From Amyloporia xantha (taxonomy: Eukaryota; Basidiomycota; Agaricomycetes; Polyporales; Adustoporiaceae): a stretch of 64,000 nucleotides of DNA. This document shows positions 33,594-45,248 of the stretch, piece by piece; the stretch's first letter is position 1; the number at the start of each line of letters is the position of its first letter. The translations under genes and the position numbers were made by a program. The stretch spans positions 620,001 through 684,000 of the forward strand of contig JAYKKR010000005.1 of NCBI GenBank assembly GCA_036971615.1. The letters are read 5' to 3'. The notes beneath the pieces are model-generated. The model ran no database searches, was not told the origin of the DNA, and saw only the letters and a list, made by a program, of their open reading frames with translations.

Positions 33594-35303
33594 AGCTGGT
33601 CAGTCTGTGGGACAACGACGGCGTTCATGCACGGTCCGCCGAGTGATGCTGACTGAGAGCGATGCGCCCCAGAGTGGTGGGCCCGAAACACGAGGACCGA
33701 CTTACCAGTCTCGTCGGCCCCAATCAGTGCTGGCGATTGCGGGTTGCTCCCAGACGGAGAACGGATCTCGTGCACGTCGTATGTATTGAGAGACACGCGG
33801 TGGGCGATGCGAGAACAGAACGGCGATGTGGCAGGCGAGTGGTCAGAGCACAGTCGCCAGGGACAAGCAGCGCGGACGCGTGTCGTAAACCGAAGTCATT
33901 GTCCTAATATGGAAGGTGTCGTCTTTCCGCGCGCGCCACCACGATCTCACCCCGGCTTGTCCGGCCCGGCAGTCCTCGCCACAGACGCACCCTAGGTACC
34001 TCCAGGCAGTCTATCATTATATATCATCGCATTGGCCAAATCTCCAGTCCGCTATTAATTTACGGACTCTCTCATGAAGAGTGGACCGCAATTGGGCCGT
34101 GTTGGTCCACCAAACAAGCATATATCATCCGAGCCTCGTCTGGCCACCAAGACACGCCTAGCACGGTGCCAGGTGCCATGACAGTTCCTCTGTTCCAAAC
34201 CACGCGTAGGGCAACAGGCACGAACTCTGATAAAGCCTCCCCACCCTCGTCAGCTTGATACGATTACCAACCCCTGCCCGTCTGGCGCCCGACCCCGCGT
34301 GCAGATCCAGTCCCATTCATATCCAAGCCTCCGGAACCCATGCACGACTGTGCTTCCTTTCGCAGCGTCCTGCCATGAGCCTGCGAAGAGCACATTCTGC
34401 GAGGAGAGGCGCATGCCCGAGGTGGAGCTTCTCGCTCTCGACCTCGTACACTCCCATTAGCCCAAGAAGGCCTAATGCAAATAGCATGGGGTACCACCCA
34501 CCCGGGTCCCCCGCACTCCTTGGCTTCTCGTCCACGTTCGAGACCGCCGGGATTTAGTGCGCTGCTTACCTGACCGAGAACGCTGAAACACGGCATGGGA
34601 TCGTCTTAGTATCGCCCAACAGAACACCAGGAGCTAACCATACTTATGCCCAATCTAATTCATATGTGTAATTTCCGATCAGCTCGGCGGCACAACGGCA
34701 CTCGATGCCGTAGCCCGCAGGTCTCTGCACGGTGCAGCGCGCGCGCACGAGGAGGTGCTTGTCCTAAAGCTACAAATGGTATTCCAAATCCAGAGCCTGG
34801 CGAGAAAGTATCGTAGCGAACTGTGACGGTAGTTTTATGTACAACAGTGCAAGCGTAGGCCACAGCAGAGCGGGCGGGAGCACGCCGTCCTGTCATGCGT
34901 ATGCGCAGTCAAACTGCACCCGTAAGATGGGGTCGGGCAGATGTGAACCAAAAACACGGAAGCGCCCCCAACGGCGGTATTCAAGCGCGGAAGCATTGGA
35001 AGGGAGCAATACAGTCGGCTCGCACCAAGTGCGCACCGCGCGGCGCACTCGTGCTATGCCCCAGATGTGCTAATACAGCCCGGTACAGGGGCTGCGGGAA
35101 TGCGAACTGCAAAAGCGGTCGCGTGAGAACGGGGCCAAGCCAATGTGAATGCAATGCAGAATGCGAGGAGAGTGTCCAACGTGCAGCATGCCAAAGAAGT
35201 GTTCCGGGGAGAGAGGGAAAATGTCAATCACATACAACTTGCGTTAGTAGTACAATCCATCCAGCTGAAGCGTAGGAGGAGCATGGGGGCGAAAATGGAG
35301 ATA
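33594..35303. other. Gene-poor region
   Basis: Only weak candidates are seen. A Cys-rich plus frame at 34895-35275 has no signal peptide and no recognised pattern. The small minus-strand reading at 34317-34596 is listed separately. The rest holds nothing that I recognise. Confidence 0.4.
34317..34596 (-). CDS. Possible small membrane protein, unknown
   Basis: This is a weak candidate. From a Met at 34596, MPCFSVLGQ ends at a GTAAGC donor. A 46-bp intron would join in phase to PRSAGDPGGWYPMLFALGLL and GLMGVYEVESEKLHLGHAPL, giving about 77 residues with one hydrophobic helix and a stop at 34317. The intron is at the lower size limit for this window, and no family is recognised. The reading is equally compatible with chance. 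Confidence 0.25.
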
Positions 35304-36854
35304 TCATCGTGCGCCAGGGCCTAGTAATCGGAGGGCTCTGTCGTCTGCAGGGCAGCGTCTGTAGGGATGAGTCCGTAACGACCTCAGGGGCGCAAGGTCC
35401 ACCCGATTTGCACTGGAGTGCTGGTGGTTAAAGTCCAGCCCCGGCGCTGGCTGGTACGGCAGGCCGTTGTCCATGAGAGGGAACTCGCTCGAGGACATCA
35501 TCGGCGACGAAAGATTGGAAAAGCTCGAGGACGGCGAAGGGCTGACGGGGGACATCATCGAGCGCCAGGACGACGAGCTCGAGTAGTCGGATATGGAGGG
35601 TGACATGGAGTGTTCCGAGCCGTTCGACCGCCGCATCGGCGACGACACGGAGACGTACTCGTAGTTGGACTCGGAGGAAACGTGGAAATGGACCGGGATG
35701 GGGGCGGGTGTGTACGACTCGATCGAATCCGGCAGCGACGGGCCCAGCGCGCTGTCGTCCGGGTCGGGAATCATCACGATGGTGTTCGCAGACTGGAGCG
35801 CCTGCGAGAGCGGAGGAAGAACGGGAGTTTGCTAGAGTTGCGCCTGCGGATAAGGGACGTAGGACAGACCAGAGGCGCGTCCACTCACCGAAGGAGGCAT
35901 AGGGACGGGCAAGGCGTACTGTGGGCGGTCCGCCGACGTCGACGCGACGGGCCAACTCGTCGGCTGAGAGGGACCAGCGAACATTGAGGAGCCCAGCTGT
36001 GCATCTTGCGGTGAGGGGGAAGGGTGCGCCTGGTGCGCGCGGTAGTTGGAGGGGAACGCCGCGAATGTCCGCTTCGTAGTCGAGCTCGACGACTTGGACG
36101 TTTCCCCCTTCTTGCCAGCCTTGCTTGTCCGTGCGCTCCTGAAGGATCCCTCCGGAACCACGAGGTCGCGCAGCTCAGGAATATCGTCGATGGTACGAAG
36201 CTGACCCTCGGTCAATTTGGTGAAGTACGCATCTGAGGGGACGCCTCAGTGATGACGCTGTTAGAGTGGTCATAGACACGCACTGAGATGCCACTTGCGG
36301 GGCTCCTTCTGCTTGTCGTCCGAAGTTTCCGACTGCGAATCATCGTCGGGTTCATTACGATAAACAGAATACGTCTGCTTAATGAACTGGTCGTGTTCTC
36401 CCGGTCTGACGATCATGTTTTCCGAGGACCTACCGGCGATGTTGGCACTGGGAACATTTGCTCGAGGGGAAGACTCACTTTGCTCGTTGGCCCCCACGGC
36501 CTTTGGTTTTCTTGACGTTCTCAAAGTACATGAGAAAATCCTAGTGCGGGGGAAGAGAGTTCAGATGATGGCGTATCACCGAGTTACGGCACGACGTACC
36601 TCGCGAACCCGGGATGCGGTCCAAGATTTGCCTTCCGTAAAGCGTTCCATACTGACGCTGAATGCGTCCCCAGTTGGACCCTTCTTCTCCCACACGTACA
36701 CATCGCCGGGGCGCAGGGCCTGACGCTCGTTGGCGTCCAGACGCTTCTCGATTTTGGGCAGCATGTCGAGCTGAACAGCATAGAAGACCTTGTGCGCGTC
36801 TTCTGCTGAGCGAATGTGGACGTTGGTCAGCGTGGGCTTCTGCATGGTGGTCAT
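35304..36854 (-). CDS. WOPR-family (Gti1/Pac2) regulator, copy 1
   Basis: This is a WOPR-domain DNA-binding protein, the family of Candida Wor1, fission-yeast Gti1/Pac2 and Histoplasma Ryp1, regulators of developmental switches. The first half-domain reads MQKPTLTNVHIRSAEDAHKV, KRLDANERQALRPGDVYVWE, RFTEGKSWTASRVRE and, after an intron, DFLMYFENVKK. The second half has HDQFIKQTYSVYRN, EPRKWHL and, after another intron, LTEGQLRTIDDIPELRDLVV. The Ser/Pro-rich C-terminal half ends with LAPLRSLRTHPYRR and DDRALRLL, a tail shared with the other two copies. Translation may begin at Met4, since all three copies then start MQxPT. It has about five introns and an intact frame. Confidence 0.9.
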
Positions 36855-36895
36855 GAGATACGTGGCGGCGATAAGTAGTACGTGATACGGCGGTA

Positions 36896-36987
36896 GAGGG
36901 TCAGACGGGGAGGGAAACGGCGGCAGGGGGAAAGGGGAGGGAAGGAGGGGGACGGGGGCGTAGGCGATTAGGAGGTATACTTATATA
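36896..36987 (-). promoter_or_regulatory. Pyrimidine-rich core promoter with TATA box for WOPR copy 1
   Basis: On the coding (minus) strand a TATATAAG box at 36980-36987 is followed by a long C/T tract (about 36896-36960) running towards the start codon at 36854. TATA plus a CT-rich tract is a typical fungal core promoter. The purine-rich other strand has many G runs and might form G-quadruplexes. Confidence 0.5.
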
Positions 36988-39855
36988 GAGATCAGGTCCC
37001 CGGCGGGGCTTGTTCAGCAGAAGGAATTGAATTGATGTGAATCGGAGAATAATTGGAGGGCATGAGTGGAGCGTGCAAGTTTAACCCAGAAGGGGTCGAC
37101 CGATGTTCTGGATACATCCCACAATCTAATCTTGATATTGCTTCTTTGGGAAGCCTATCTTCCACTCGCCTGATCGTCCCTCAAGCCGCCACGTCCCCCC
37201 GCCACCCCAAGCCTGCTCACGAGCCACCCTCATCGTCAGCGTCGCGCAATCGAGAACCGAGCCTCGTGCTATCGACCTTGGGGGTTGTCCCTTGTCCCTC
37301 AAGCCGCCGGCATCGCCCACTCACCCTCCTCAACCGACTCTCCGCGCGCCCTCCTCCGCTTCTAATGGTGCCCGCGCCCGGTATGGGGGCACATCCTAAA
37401 ACACTCATCAATGTTGCACAGGTGCTCGCTGGCTCAGAAGCGTACATTTCTTGATACCAGCCGCCTGTTATGACGACATCCGTACCATTCTCCTGGATAC
37501 TCAGTGCTCAGCTTCCAAGACATATTGCGCCACGAGCCAGCTATTCCTTTCCTACGCTGACCCACAGCACCCCACATCCCTCCCGACATCTTGCTCTAGT
37601 GCTAGCTTCGTCTTCGCGTCAGCCCGACGATCGCACCTTCCCGATTCGGAGAAAGGTCGGACGCATAACGGTACCGCTAGCGAAGCAAAGCCCGACGCGT
37701 CATGCAGAATGTGCCCCTAACGACGCAGAAACGTGTTGACCATGTCGAGCCCAGTATTTGGCGCAAGCAGGCTGACCGTATCTTCCCCGGAGTGCGGGCT
37801 TCCAATGAGTTCATCTTTGCGCGCCTTCAATTCTGTCATGACCCTGATTCCATTCTATACGGTAACTCATTGCCCCATACTCTGCTGTGTTCCAGGTGTT
37901 CAATGCTGTCTAACCGGTCGTCGCAGCCATGCCGGGTCTGTCAACGCCGACAACACGCGTCTTCGGTTCCGAGGCGAGGCGGTCAATGTGCGTCGTGCGA
38001 GGAGATTTGTTCACCCCAGGTGGCATCGGCGGAAGGGGGGTTCACGTTCTGTTGTTCAATTCTGCAGTAAACGCTCCCGCGTTAATCCGTATGGTAAGCG
38101 AAGCGATGTTGCCCAATTTTGCCTCCGCCATCTCCACAGGTCCCGATCCCGCAATCGATTGTGCGCGATGTGGCCCGATAAAGGACTGCCATCAGCCAGG
38201 TCCTCCGGCGCCGATCGAATCTGCGGCGGATCCCACGGACATACTATGCCTACCCAGGCACTCGGCACACCCCCCAAGTCGGCAACCCCGCCATATCACC
38301 TTTCAACCATGTCGATTTCCTTAGTGACTTCATATATACCTAGGTTTTTGTATGCCCACTTTCGCATCGAGCTTGAACGAAAGCGAACGGATGAGTTGTT
38401 CATGATTCCCTTCTTTTCGAGCAGGTAGGCAGTCTGTCACTCTCATGAGTCACTGGTCGTCAGCGGACTCCAGTCGGACTTTGAATTTCGAATGCCTGTA
38501 GACGTTTCTCTGCGTTGCTCGATCACAAGCGTGGTTTGAATAGACTACTCTCCAGCTTGAGAAAGCCGAGCGGACTTCCAAAAGGCGTGCGTTATGTTCC
38601 GTGACAAAACCGTTACTTTTGCGTTACTGCCGACTTGGGGGATGTGCCGAGTGCCTGGGTAGGCATAGTATCTGTCTTCGAAGGGGGCGACGTCTTTCTC
38701 TCCTGGGGGTTGGCGCGGGCCGAAGCAGCTCATATGTCGCGCATACGAAAGATCTGGGGATATGAATCGTTTATTGACCCATCTTACGATGTCATTAGTC
38801 AGCACCCTCGGTCTCCCATGCCGACATCATCATCCGTGACCCTGAGCTGATTCAAGTCGCGTCAGGGCACAAGACATACTCATGAGGCTTGCTCATAAAG
38901 CCTACTGTCCATAGGCCGACCTAGACCAGGAGATACATCCTTAGTAAACCACCCTTTGATTAAGAACCACGTACATCGGTCATGGGTGCACGCCGCCTAT
39001 AAAGACGCAGTCAGATGTCCGTGGAATTTAGGGACTGGAACGTTTGTAAACGACACAACAGATAGAGAAGGCGTTCAATTGTAGCCTATTCGCATTCTGC
39101 TCGCGTGCAGGCGAAGCATCCTGTGGGAACACCCGTGTCAGAACCCATCGAGAAGCATCTGGGCGTCGTGCCCCCATGCGCAGGGCGCGGATTTTCGCCC
39201 ATATCGAGGCCTGTCAGGAAGGGAACCGGAGCCCCGCCTCCTTTGTCCATCGCGTATAAGCTGCGCTTGTCTGCACCCGCTTCGTTCTCCCGTCATCGCC
39301 AACGGTCTCGCGCTGTGTCTCATGATAGGCTACAAGCAAGGTGGTTCGTAGCTCACAAGACACTGCGCCGCTACCACAGGATCGACATCGGCTGCAGTGC
39401 GATCCATACGTACGCATCGCCCACGTCCCTGGTATAAGTCTGAGCTAAATTGATGAGATGGCGTACGCAGATCCGCCGAGCCGTCTCTTGCAGGACAGGC
39501 ATTTGCGCGCAGCCCTGGAAGCCTAGCCTTTACGCACTTCTGGGAAGTCAAGACCCGTTCGAGGGAGACGTCGTTAGAGCACCAATGAACGGGCGCGGGC
39601 GGACACCAGCTAGTGTCATCTGTCCATCTCAAATGACATAGACGCACCACAGGACACCCACGCTGTCCACCCAGCGGTCTGTGACGCCGCTGGACAAAGT
39701 CTAACTCTAGTATCGCTTGCGGATGTCTCTCGCCACGTGCAACACACGTCAGATAGCGCAATAGATACAGTATGAGCGCACAGAGTAGAAGGGAAATAGT
39801 AACATAGCTCTAAACGATAGCAGGGATAGCGCGCAGAACGACTCGCCTCACGGGC
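36988..39855. other. Intergenic region between WOPR copies 1 and 2
   Basis: These 2.9 kb have no recognised gene. Overlapping plus frames at 37702-38428 are fairly long but match nothing known. The inverted-repeat element at 38244-38668 lies inside. No WOPR fragments were found here. Confidence 0.4.
38242..38670. mobile_element. 425-bp TA-flanked inverted-repeat element (MITE-like)
   Basis: Inverted repeats of about 40 bp (from CTATGCCTACCCAGGCACTC, one mismatch near position 28) lie at 38244-38283 and, reversed, at about 38629-38668. TA dinucleotides flank the outer ends at 38242-38243 and 38669-38670, as expected for a Tc1/mariner-type target duplication. The interior has no transposase frame. 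Because the outermost bases are themselves palindromic (ATACTATG), the exact ends are uncertain by two or three bases. A chance origin of a 40-bp near-perfect inverted repeat is negligible. Confidence 0.8.
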
Positions 39856-41030
39856 TCAGAAATTAAGCTCATTGTCCAGCGACCTTAAAGCTCTACAGTC
39901 GATCGGATGTCGGGGTGGATAGGGTATCTCTCGAGAATACGTAAGAGGAGGCAGGTCGTTAGACGCAGATCCTCGTCTCGGCGAGGAAGATTGGGCCGGG
40001 TGTATATCAAGGTAGTATGTGGTAGAGCTGGGAAGCTCTGTGGCACCTTCTTCCTGCGCTTCTTGCGAATCGTCGTAGCTGAGGTCGTCGTAGCTGAGGT
40101 CCTCTACTAGATCTTGGGATGCGTCGAGCGAGCGACATGCATATGAGTTCGTGCCGTGAGAGACTTCAGGTGAGGACAGGGATGGTCCCCCCTGCATATC
40201 TTGGTCGTCTCCAGGCTCACTGCGCGCGCGACCCCTGACCGTCCGCGTTGGCGTAAAAACACCACTGGGCATCCTGGGACGAAGGGAACGTAGATGCGGA
40301 AAGGTATCGACGTTCGAAGGCTGGCCCCACGACCGCATGTTATCGTATACAACTTCAGGTGTAGAGGAGTGGTGATCAGTGTGCCGCGACCATCAGAGAT
40401 TGCGATATAGCTCACCGATATGCCATTTTCGCCGCCCCGGGGGCTGATTGACGAAGGCGGAATAGGTTTGTTTTACCAGACGGCTGTCCAATCTGTCGTG
40501 ACATGAAGCACAGGGGTGGGTGCAGTACGTGCTCAGCACACGCATAAGGCGAGCCAAACTAGATCCGGAGGTATGAAGAGGAATACGCACAACATCCGTT
40601 TCGTCTCTGGGTCCGTGGCAACTTCAGGGAGTTTCTCGTGATAGAGTAGAAACTCCTGCCGGTGAATTGAGGTCCACTGCAGCGTCAAGGATTTCTATGA
40701 GCAAGCCACTCACATCACGGACCCGTGAGGGGCCCCAGCGTCTCCCATCCGTCCATCGTGTAATCCCCGCCTGATGATACCAGACAGTGAGCGAAACGGG
40801 ATGATCAGATCAGAGAACGCGCAAGGATCTGCGCTACCCACCCCGTCCTCTTCGGCCGACGTGTCTCGCTCTACCCACACAAAGACCGCACCAGCTTGTA
40901 TGTACTGTCTCTCATCGGGATTGAGTCGTCGTGATACTCTGGGGAGAATTCCCATCAAGACAGCGTAGAAAATCGTGTGAGCATCCGCGACCGTCCGAAC
41001 GCTGGTCTTGGTACAGGTCGGACGCTGCAT
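39856..41030 (-). CDS. WOPR-family (Gti1/Pac2) regulator, copy 2
   Basis: This is the second WOPR gene. Exon 1 reads MQRPTCTKTSVRTVADAHTI, LMGILPRVSRRLNPDERQYI and AGAVFVWVERDTSAEEDGVG. A 70-bp intron leads to AGITRWTDGRRWGPSRVRD, another to EFLLYHEKLPEVATDPETKR, and a third to LDSRLVKQTYSAFVNQPPGR and RKWHI. The last exon diverges where copies 1 and 3 have RTIDDIPELR-type sequence (here VVYDNMRSWGQPSNVDTFPH). It continues with an acidic patch that includes a duplicated DLSYDD and ends LPPLTYSREIPYPPRH, DCRALRSL, DNELNF. A possible TATA (ATATAAG on the minus strand) lies near 41083-41089. The frame is intact through at least four introns. The role is inferred from the family only. Confidence 0.88.
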
Positions 41031-42549
41031 GGCTGGGATGGCGAGACTCCTGGAAACATGAAAGCGAAGGGGCAGAATCGCAGCTTATATGGACAGCGGG
41101 AACGGTCTAGGAATGAGGCAAGAAGCATAGGTCCGGAGAGTGGAGCTCAGCACCGTTGATGGACGAATAGTCAGAACGTGATCCATGCCTTGAAAGGGAA
41201 GACAAGACCACGCCGACGACACCACCCTAATCTTGCTGGAGCTAGCTTCAGTCGGCAGCGGACGTGGTGCCGGTGTGATGAAGGAAGAGAAGACGTTTGA
41301 AGCGCCGTCGTTCCTGGCTGCTGGCCTCGATGTTACTTGATCAATCGCCGTTGGCCAATGGCTGACTTGGATGGGTGCAACTCATCTCGCAGGAACATGC
41401 TCCTGGCGGTCGACTGAATTGACCTGTTCACAATAGTGTCGCTGTTCCGGGGTGCGCAGCAGGCAGAAGCTGAGCTGGTCGGTTACCGTAACCGCGCCGC
41501 TTCTCTGCTGTGTCCTGTCATAGGTATCTGATAGTCTACTTCTGATGAATGCCGCCGGTGTGAAGAGGCGATGAGAACACGGTCGACAAGTAACAGCATT
41601 GGGCAGGATGGTTATACATAATGAGGACGTCGCCACGTTAACGCATTTGCAGGACGCCGTAGCACAACAGCGATGAAGTTGACCCTCCACGGCGGCTCGG
41701 GTTGACCATTTGTCCGGGACTTCGGCAGCCGTGCGTACAAGTGCGTATGTTGTCACTCAGATAAGGTCAGACGAGAAGTTCATACACTCCGAATTGGCTA
41801 TGCCGATGCTGAAATCGCCTGAAATCGGTTTGGCTCGGGCTTCTTATGGTATCATCAAAGAGGTTCTCCAGCCTAGGAAGAAGCAGCGTGCCATCTGTTA
41901 TTATCACGGAGCTCGGTCTGCTGACGAGGGCGTGTATGAAGTTCCTAAACGCAGGTTTGTGGTCCCTGCTACATCCTATCAGTCGACTGGCAATGAACCT
42001 GTTTTCGAACCGGGTGCAGTCTGGATAATCGCGAAGTCTGTCGGTCTCGCACGACAATTGGCATGGAACCTTGCTGCACCGGACCGCACCTTCACGTATG
42101 GATGCAGACCGACCACGACGCAAATGCGGGGACATACAAATTCGATAAAGACAAGTCTCAGTCGCGGAGCATAGATCTGATTCATTATATAAGATCTGCA
42201 AGAGCAAAAACACGCCGATTTGCTGGGTCAACTCGAGTTGTAATTATACTGCCCAGATGCTAGCAAATGAGGGTGACATTTCATAAAACTCCCCAAATCC
42301 AACAGGAGGACGGCATGTACAATAGGTGGTATGATTGAAGGACCATACCAACGCCCAACGAAGACCGCACAGCAAAGGAGAGCTTGGCAATGAACTGATC
42401 GACATCTGAGTGGAGATCGGCAATAAGTATTTCACGTGGTACGGCTCGGTGTTACTGTAAGCGGTATCTCCGACGCAGGAACCGACAAACAACGTCCATG
42501 ACTCTCAAAATGTCTCCGACATTTCCAAGACACAGCACTAGTCGCCATC
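41031..42549. other. Gene-poor region upstream of WOPR copy 2
   Basis: The promoter of WOPR copy 2 should lie at the left end. Two overlapping 154-codon frames on opposite strands (41710-42174 and 41767-42231) match no family and probably arise by chance. No repeat is recognised. Confidence 0.4.
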
Positions 42550-44698
42550 ATGTTTGACCTGTCAGACTTTAAGACTAACTTTGAGCTGGGCACTCGGCGC
42601 TCCGTCGATGGTATTACTCGTACACTGTACAGGACGAAGGTGTGAGTCCTCTCTCTAGAAATCTACGACTGGCTGCCCATGCATTTCATTTTCACAGATT
42701 TTCGTGCGTTGCTTGAGCTCCCCCTCATGTTTCGATCGGAAGCCTTATCTTCCGCCTAGTGATGGCTAGTCTCAAATTTTGAGACGCGGTATCCTCGAGT
42801 TCACAGATCAAAGTGTATCTACCAATGCAAATCAGAGCGACTTCTTTGTCGAGATCCAGGTGGAAGGCGGAGGATTAGACGCTTTGTTGGTCATAGAATG
42901 GTGTGTTTGTTCTACGGTGTTTGATCTTCTCTGGTGCTAACGGAGAAACTCTAGGTCCGACCTGTGGGTCAATGGCATATCACAAGGTCGAATTTCCGGC
43001 AGACAGATAAGACAGTCACCGTAGATGTTCCTGTCTCGTCACTTCGTCAGGTGTGTACATTCCAAGAATACATCTATGCGCCTCTTATCAAGTTTGTACT
43101 GTCAAGGCCACGTACTGGAAGGAAACATATCCATTACTGGCATCAACTTGCCGACACAGCCCTTCCGTATGTTTTTCACGCTTGCTCTAGGTCTGGGTCC
43201 TGGGCTATTTAGTCAAATGTCACTTACCAGCCTATACTTCTAGCGCCCCCACCGGCGTCCCACGGATCGCACAGAGAGGCGCTTACGGTCGGCTAAGTTT
43301 ATGACCTACCAGCGGATCGAGAGAAGCCAACGCATTGGGCGTTTCGTCAGCACTAGACGCCTTGTTTCCTACAAACGTGCAGAGTGACCCTAACGCGAAG
43401 TCATAGGTTACGCTCCTCATCTCCCCGACGCCGCAGACCTGGCTAAGAGCCCTAGTTTTGGCGGACTTCTCGCAGTGGGCGCAGTCATCGATCTTGCGGT
43501 TACTCTCGGCGTCTCGCAGACCGAGCACACCGGCCTCCAGGATTTTTCTCAGGTTTTATCCCGACCCCGGTATCCGCTGGAGAAGGCGCACACATTCATA
43601 ATCGATAGCATCGTAGCCAATGGCAAGGACGTTTCCCTGGTGCCGCCTGTCAGGGGCGCGCCTGCTGGGAAATCTATAGCCAAATAGGCTACCGCAAAGA
43701 CTTGGATCAGCATGTCGCTAATTCGATATGCGGACCGGTCCAGGACTCCAGGGCGCATGTTTTCGCAACGCAACCACTTTTATCGCCTTCCATGCTCTGC
43801 TAACATAACCACTAGGCTCATAATTAGCGGTGAACATTACGACCTCGGCGCCACGGACCTGGTTACTACGCTCCAGAGCTCGATAGACTCATGTGTCGGC
43901 ACGGTAGGTTCGATTATGTATATTACATAACTCTTATATACTTAATTCAACCGTGGAACAGTTCCAAGTTAGTGCGCTGGAAGAGTCTGGGCCTTCCTCT
44001 TTGTGGGATGTCCAACAGGAAATTCCATTCCGTATGTCTAGACTCGTTCTTCTTTCGTGTGTCGCTTGTTAATGCATAATGCAGTGCGTAACGTGTACAG
44101 TTTCTGGGGCTCTGGTGGGGTTACGAACAACGTGTTAAGTGCGCCCTATGCGCAGTTCTTGCCGCTCCAGCATGCATTTGTATATTCTGCAACATGGTCT
44201 TCCGGAGATAGCCCCTCGAACAGGCCCACTAGCACCTTGTTCGTCATTGTCACGCAGACACCAACTACAACAGTTATCATAGGCGGTCCCCCCAGTTCCA
44301 ATGCAATCTCGGCGCCGTCGACAGGTCCTGCCGCTTATGAGGACCTCGACGAGAACGGTGAAGAATTTGTCTTTAGCAATTGCAGCTTGAACGAGTCTAA
44401 GCTGGCAGGCCTTTCGACAAGCTGAGTCACCCCTGGACTCATCCAGTGCTATCGATGCTCTGCTGTGCGCCAGGGGCACCATTACATACCAGCCGTAATG
44501 AATTGCGCCGTTCTTTGTGGCCCTCTAGCCACAGGCTACGTTGTACTGTCCATGCGAAGGCTTCGAAGTCGCTATGCCTTCGTCGTCAAAGGGTCAGCGT
44601 ATAGGAGCTTACACAGGACAGAGGTTGTAGAGCTAGCCCACCTACCCTTATATGGCGCCTACGATGCCAATCTGGACCACGGATATTCAGATCCTTAG
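42550..44698 (+). pseudogene. Decayed A1 aspartic protease, membrane-anchored type
   Basis: Fragments follow the order of a pepsin-family protease. FFVEIQVEGGGLDALLVI leads through an intron to SDLWVNG, where active enzymes have DTGSSDLWV; here the bases encode IEW instead of the catalytic DTG. Then come GHVLEGNISITGINLPTQPF, FIIDSIVANGKDVSL and VRGAPAGKSIA. The sequence breaks where the second DTGTS motif belongs. It resumes with RLPCSANITTRLIISGEHYD, LGATDLVTTLQ, CVGTVG, SLGLPL, RNVYSFWGSG and a Ser/Thr tail. A hydrophobic LCGPLATGYVVLSM helix with RRLRSRYAFV basic residues follows, ending at 44698. The pieces lie in different frames without good splice sites between them. With both catalytic motifs gone, I call it a pseudogene. 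Confidence 0.65.
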
Positions 44699-45248
44699 GC
44701 GGACGAGAAGTAGAATCTGGACTACGCTGTATATTATTACTATGATATCTGAATGATGTTGGTATGTAATTATTTTTTCCGGGACAAAGTGGTCCTGCTG
44801 GAGGCACAAATGTCAGCGCATGTCAGTATGTTTCCCACAAATTACAAAATGCTCATTCCCGACGAAGATATGCAAGTGAGATGGTGTCGCTGTGAGCTTG
44901 AGCGTCGCGGCAGGGAGTGATGGCGATCATCGCGGTAAGAGACAAGCGACGGAGCAGACCTTGATCGACATCGACCCAGTCGCAGTCTGCCCCTTCTTAC
45001 AAGTACTCTCTGCGGTCTATTACGCTCTTTGAACATTCCTACCACCGTAACGTCTCCCGATTTTGGTCTTAAAACTCGAAAGTCAGCGGGACGGCAAACT
45101 TCCAAGTGAGGTCGAGTCACTTGCGTCCTGGGCGTAGTGGTTGTGTCGGATGCTGTGCGGCGTCTTCGTCTCATCCCACAAAGCCATCCTTTTCTCCTCA
45201 AGAATACGCCCTGTCTCAGCGATCCGATCTGTCAAACATTGCACATCT
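44699..45248. other. Spacer upstream of cysteinyl-tRNA synthetase
   Basis: This 550-bp stretch is the presumed promoter of the synthetase gene. No other gene is recognised; the minus-strand frames here look like chance. Confidence 0.5.

Noticed and set aside
34895..35275. Cys-rich 126-codon frame that could be a small secreted protein
   Set aside because: There is no signal peptide, cysteine spacing is irregular, and the frame has no supporting splice or neighbour evidence.
37702..38428. Overlapping long plus frames between WOPR copies 1 and 2
   Set aside because: They run into the inverted-repeat element, use conflicting frames and match nothing. I suspected a hydrolase but could not find any catalytic motif.
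41710..42231. Two overlapping 154-codon frames on opposite strands
   Set aside because: They are mirror frames of the same DNA with no protein-like features, so at most one could be real and neither matches a family.
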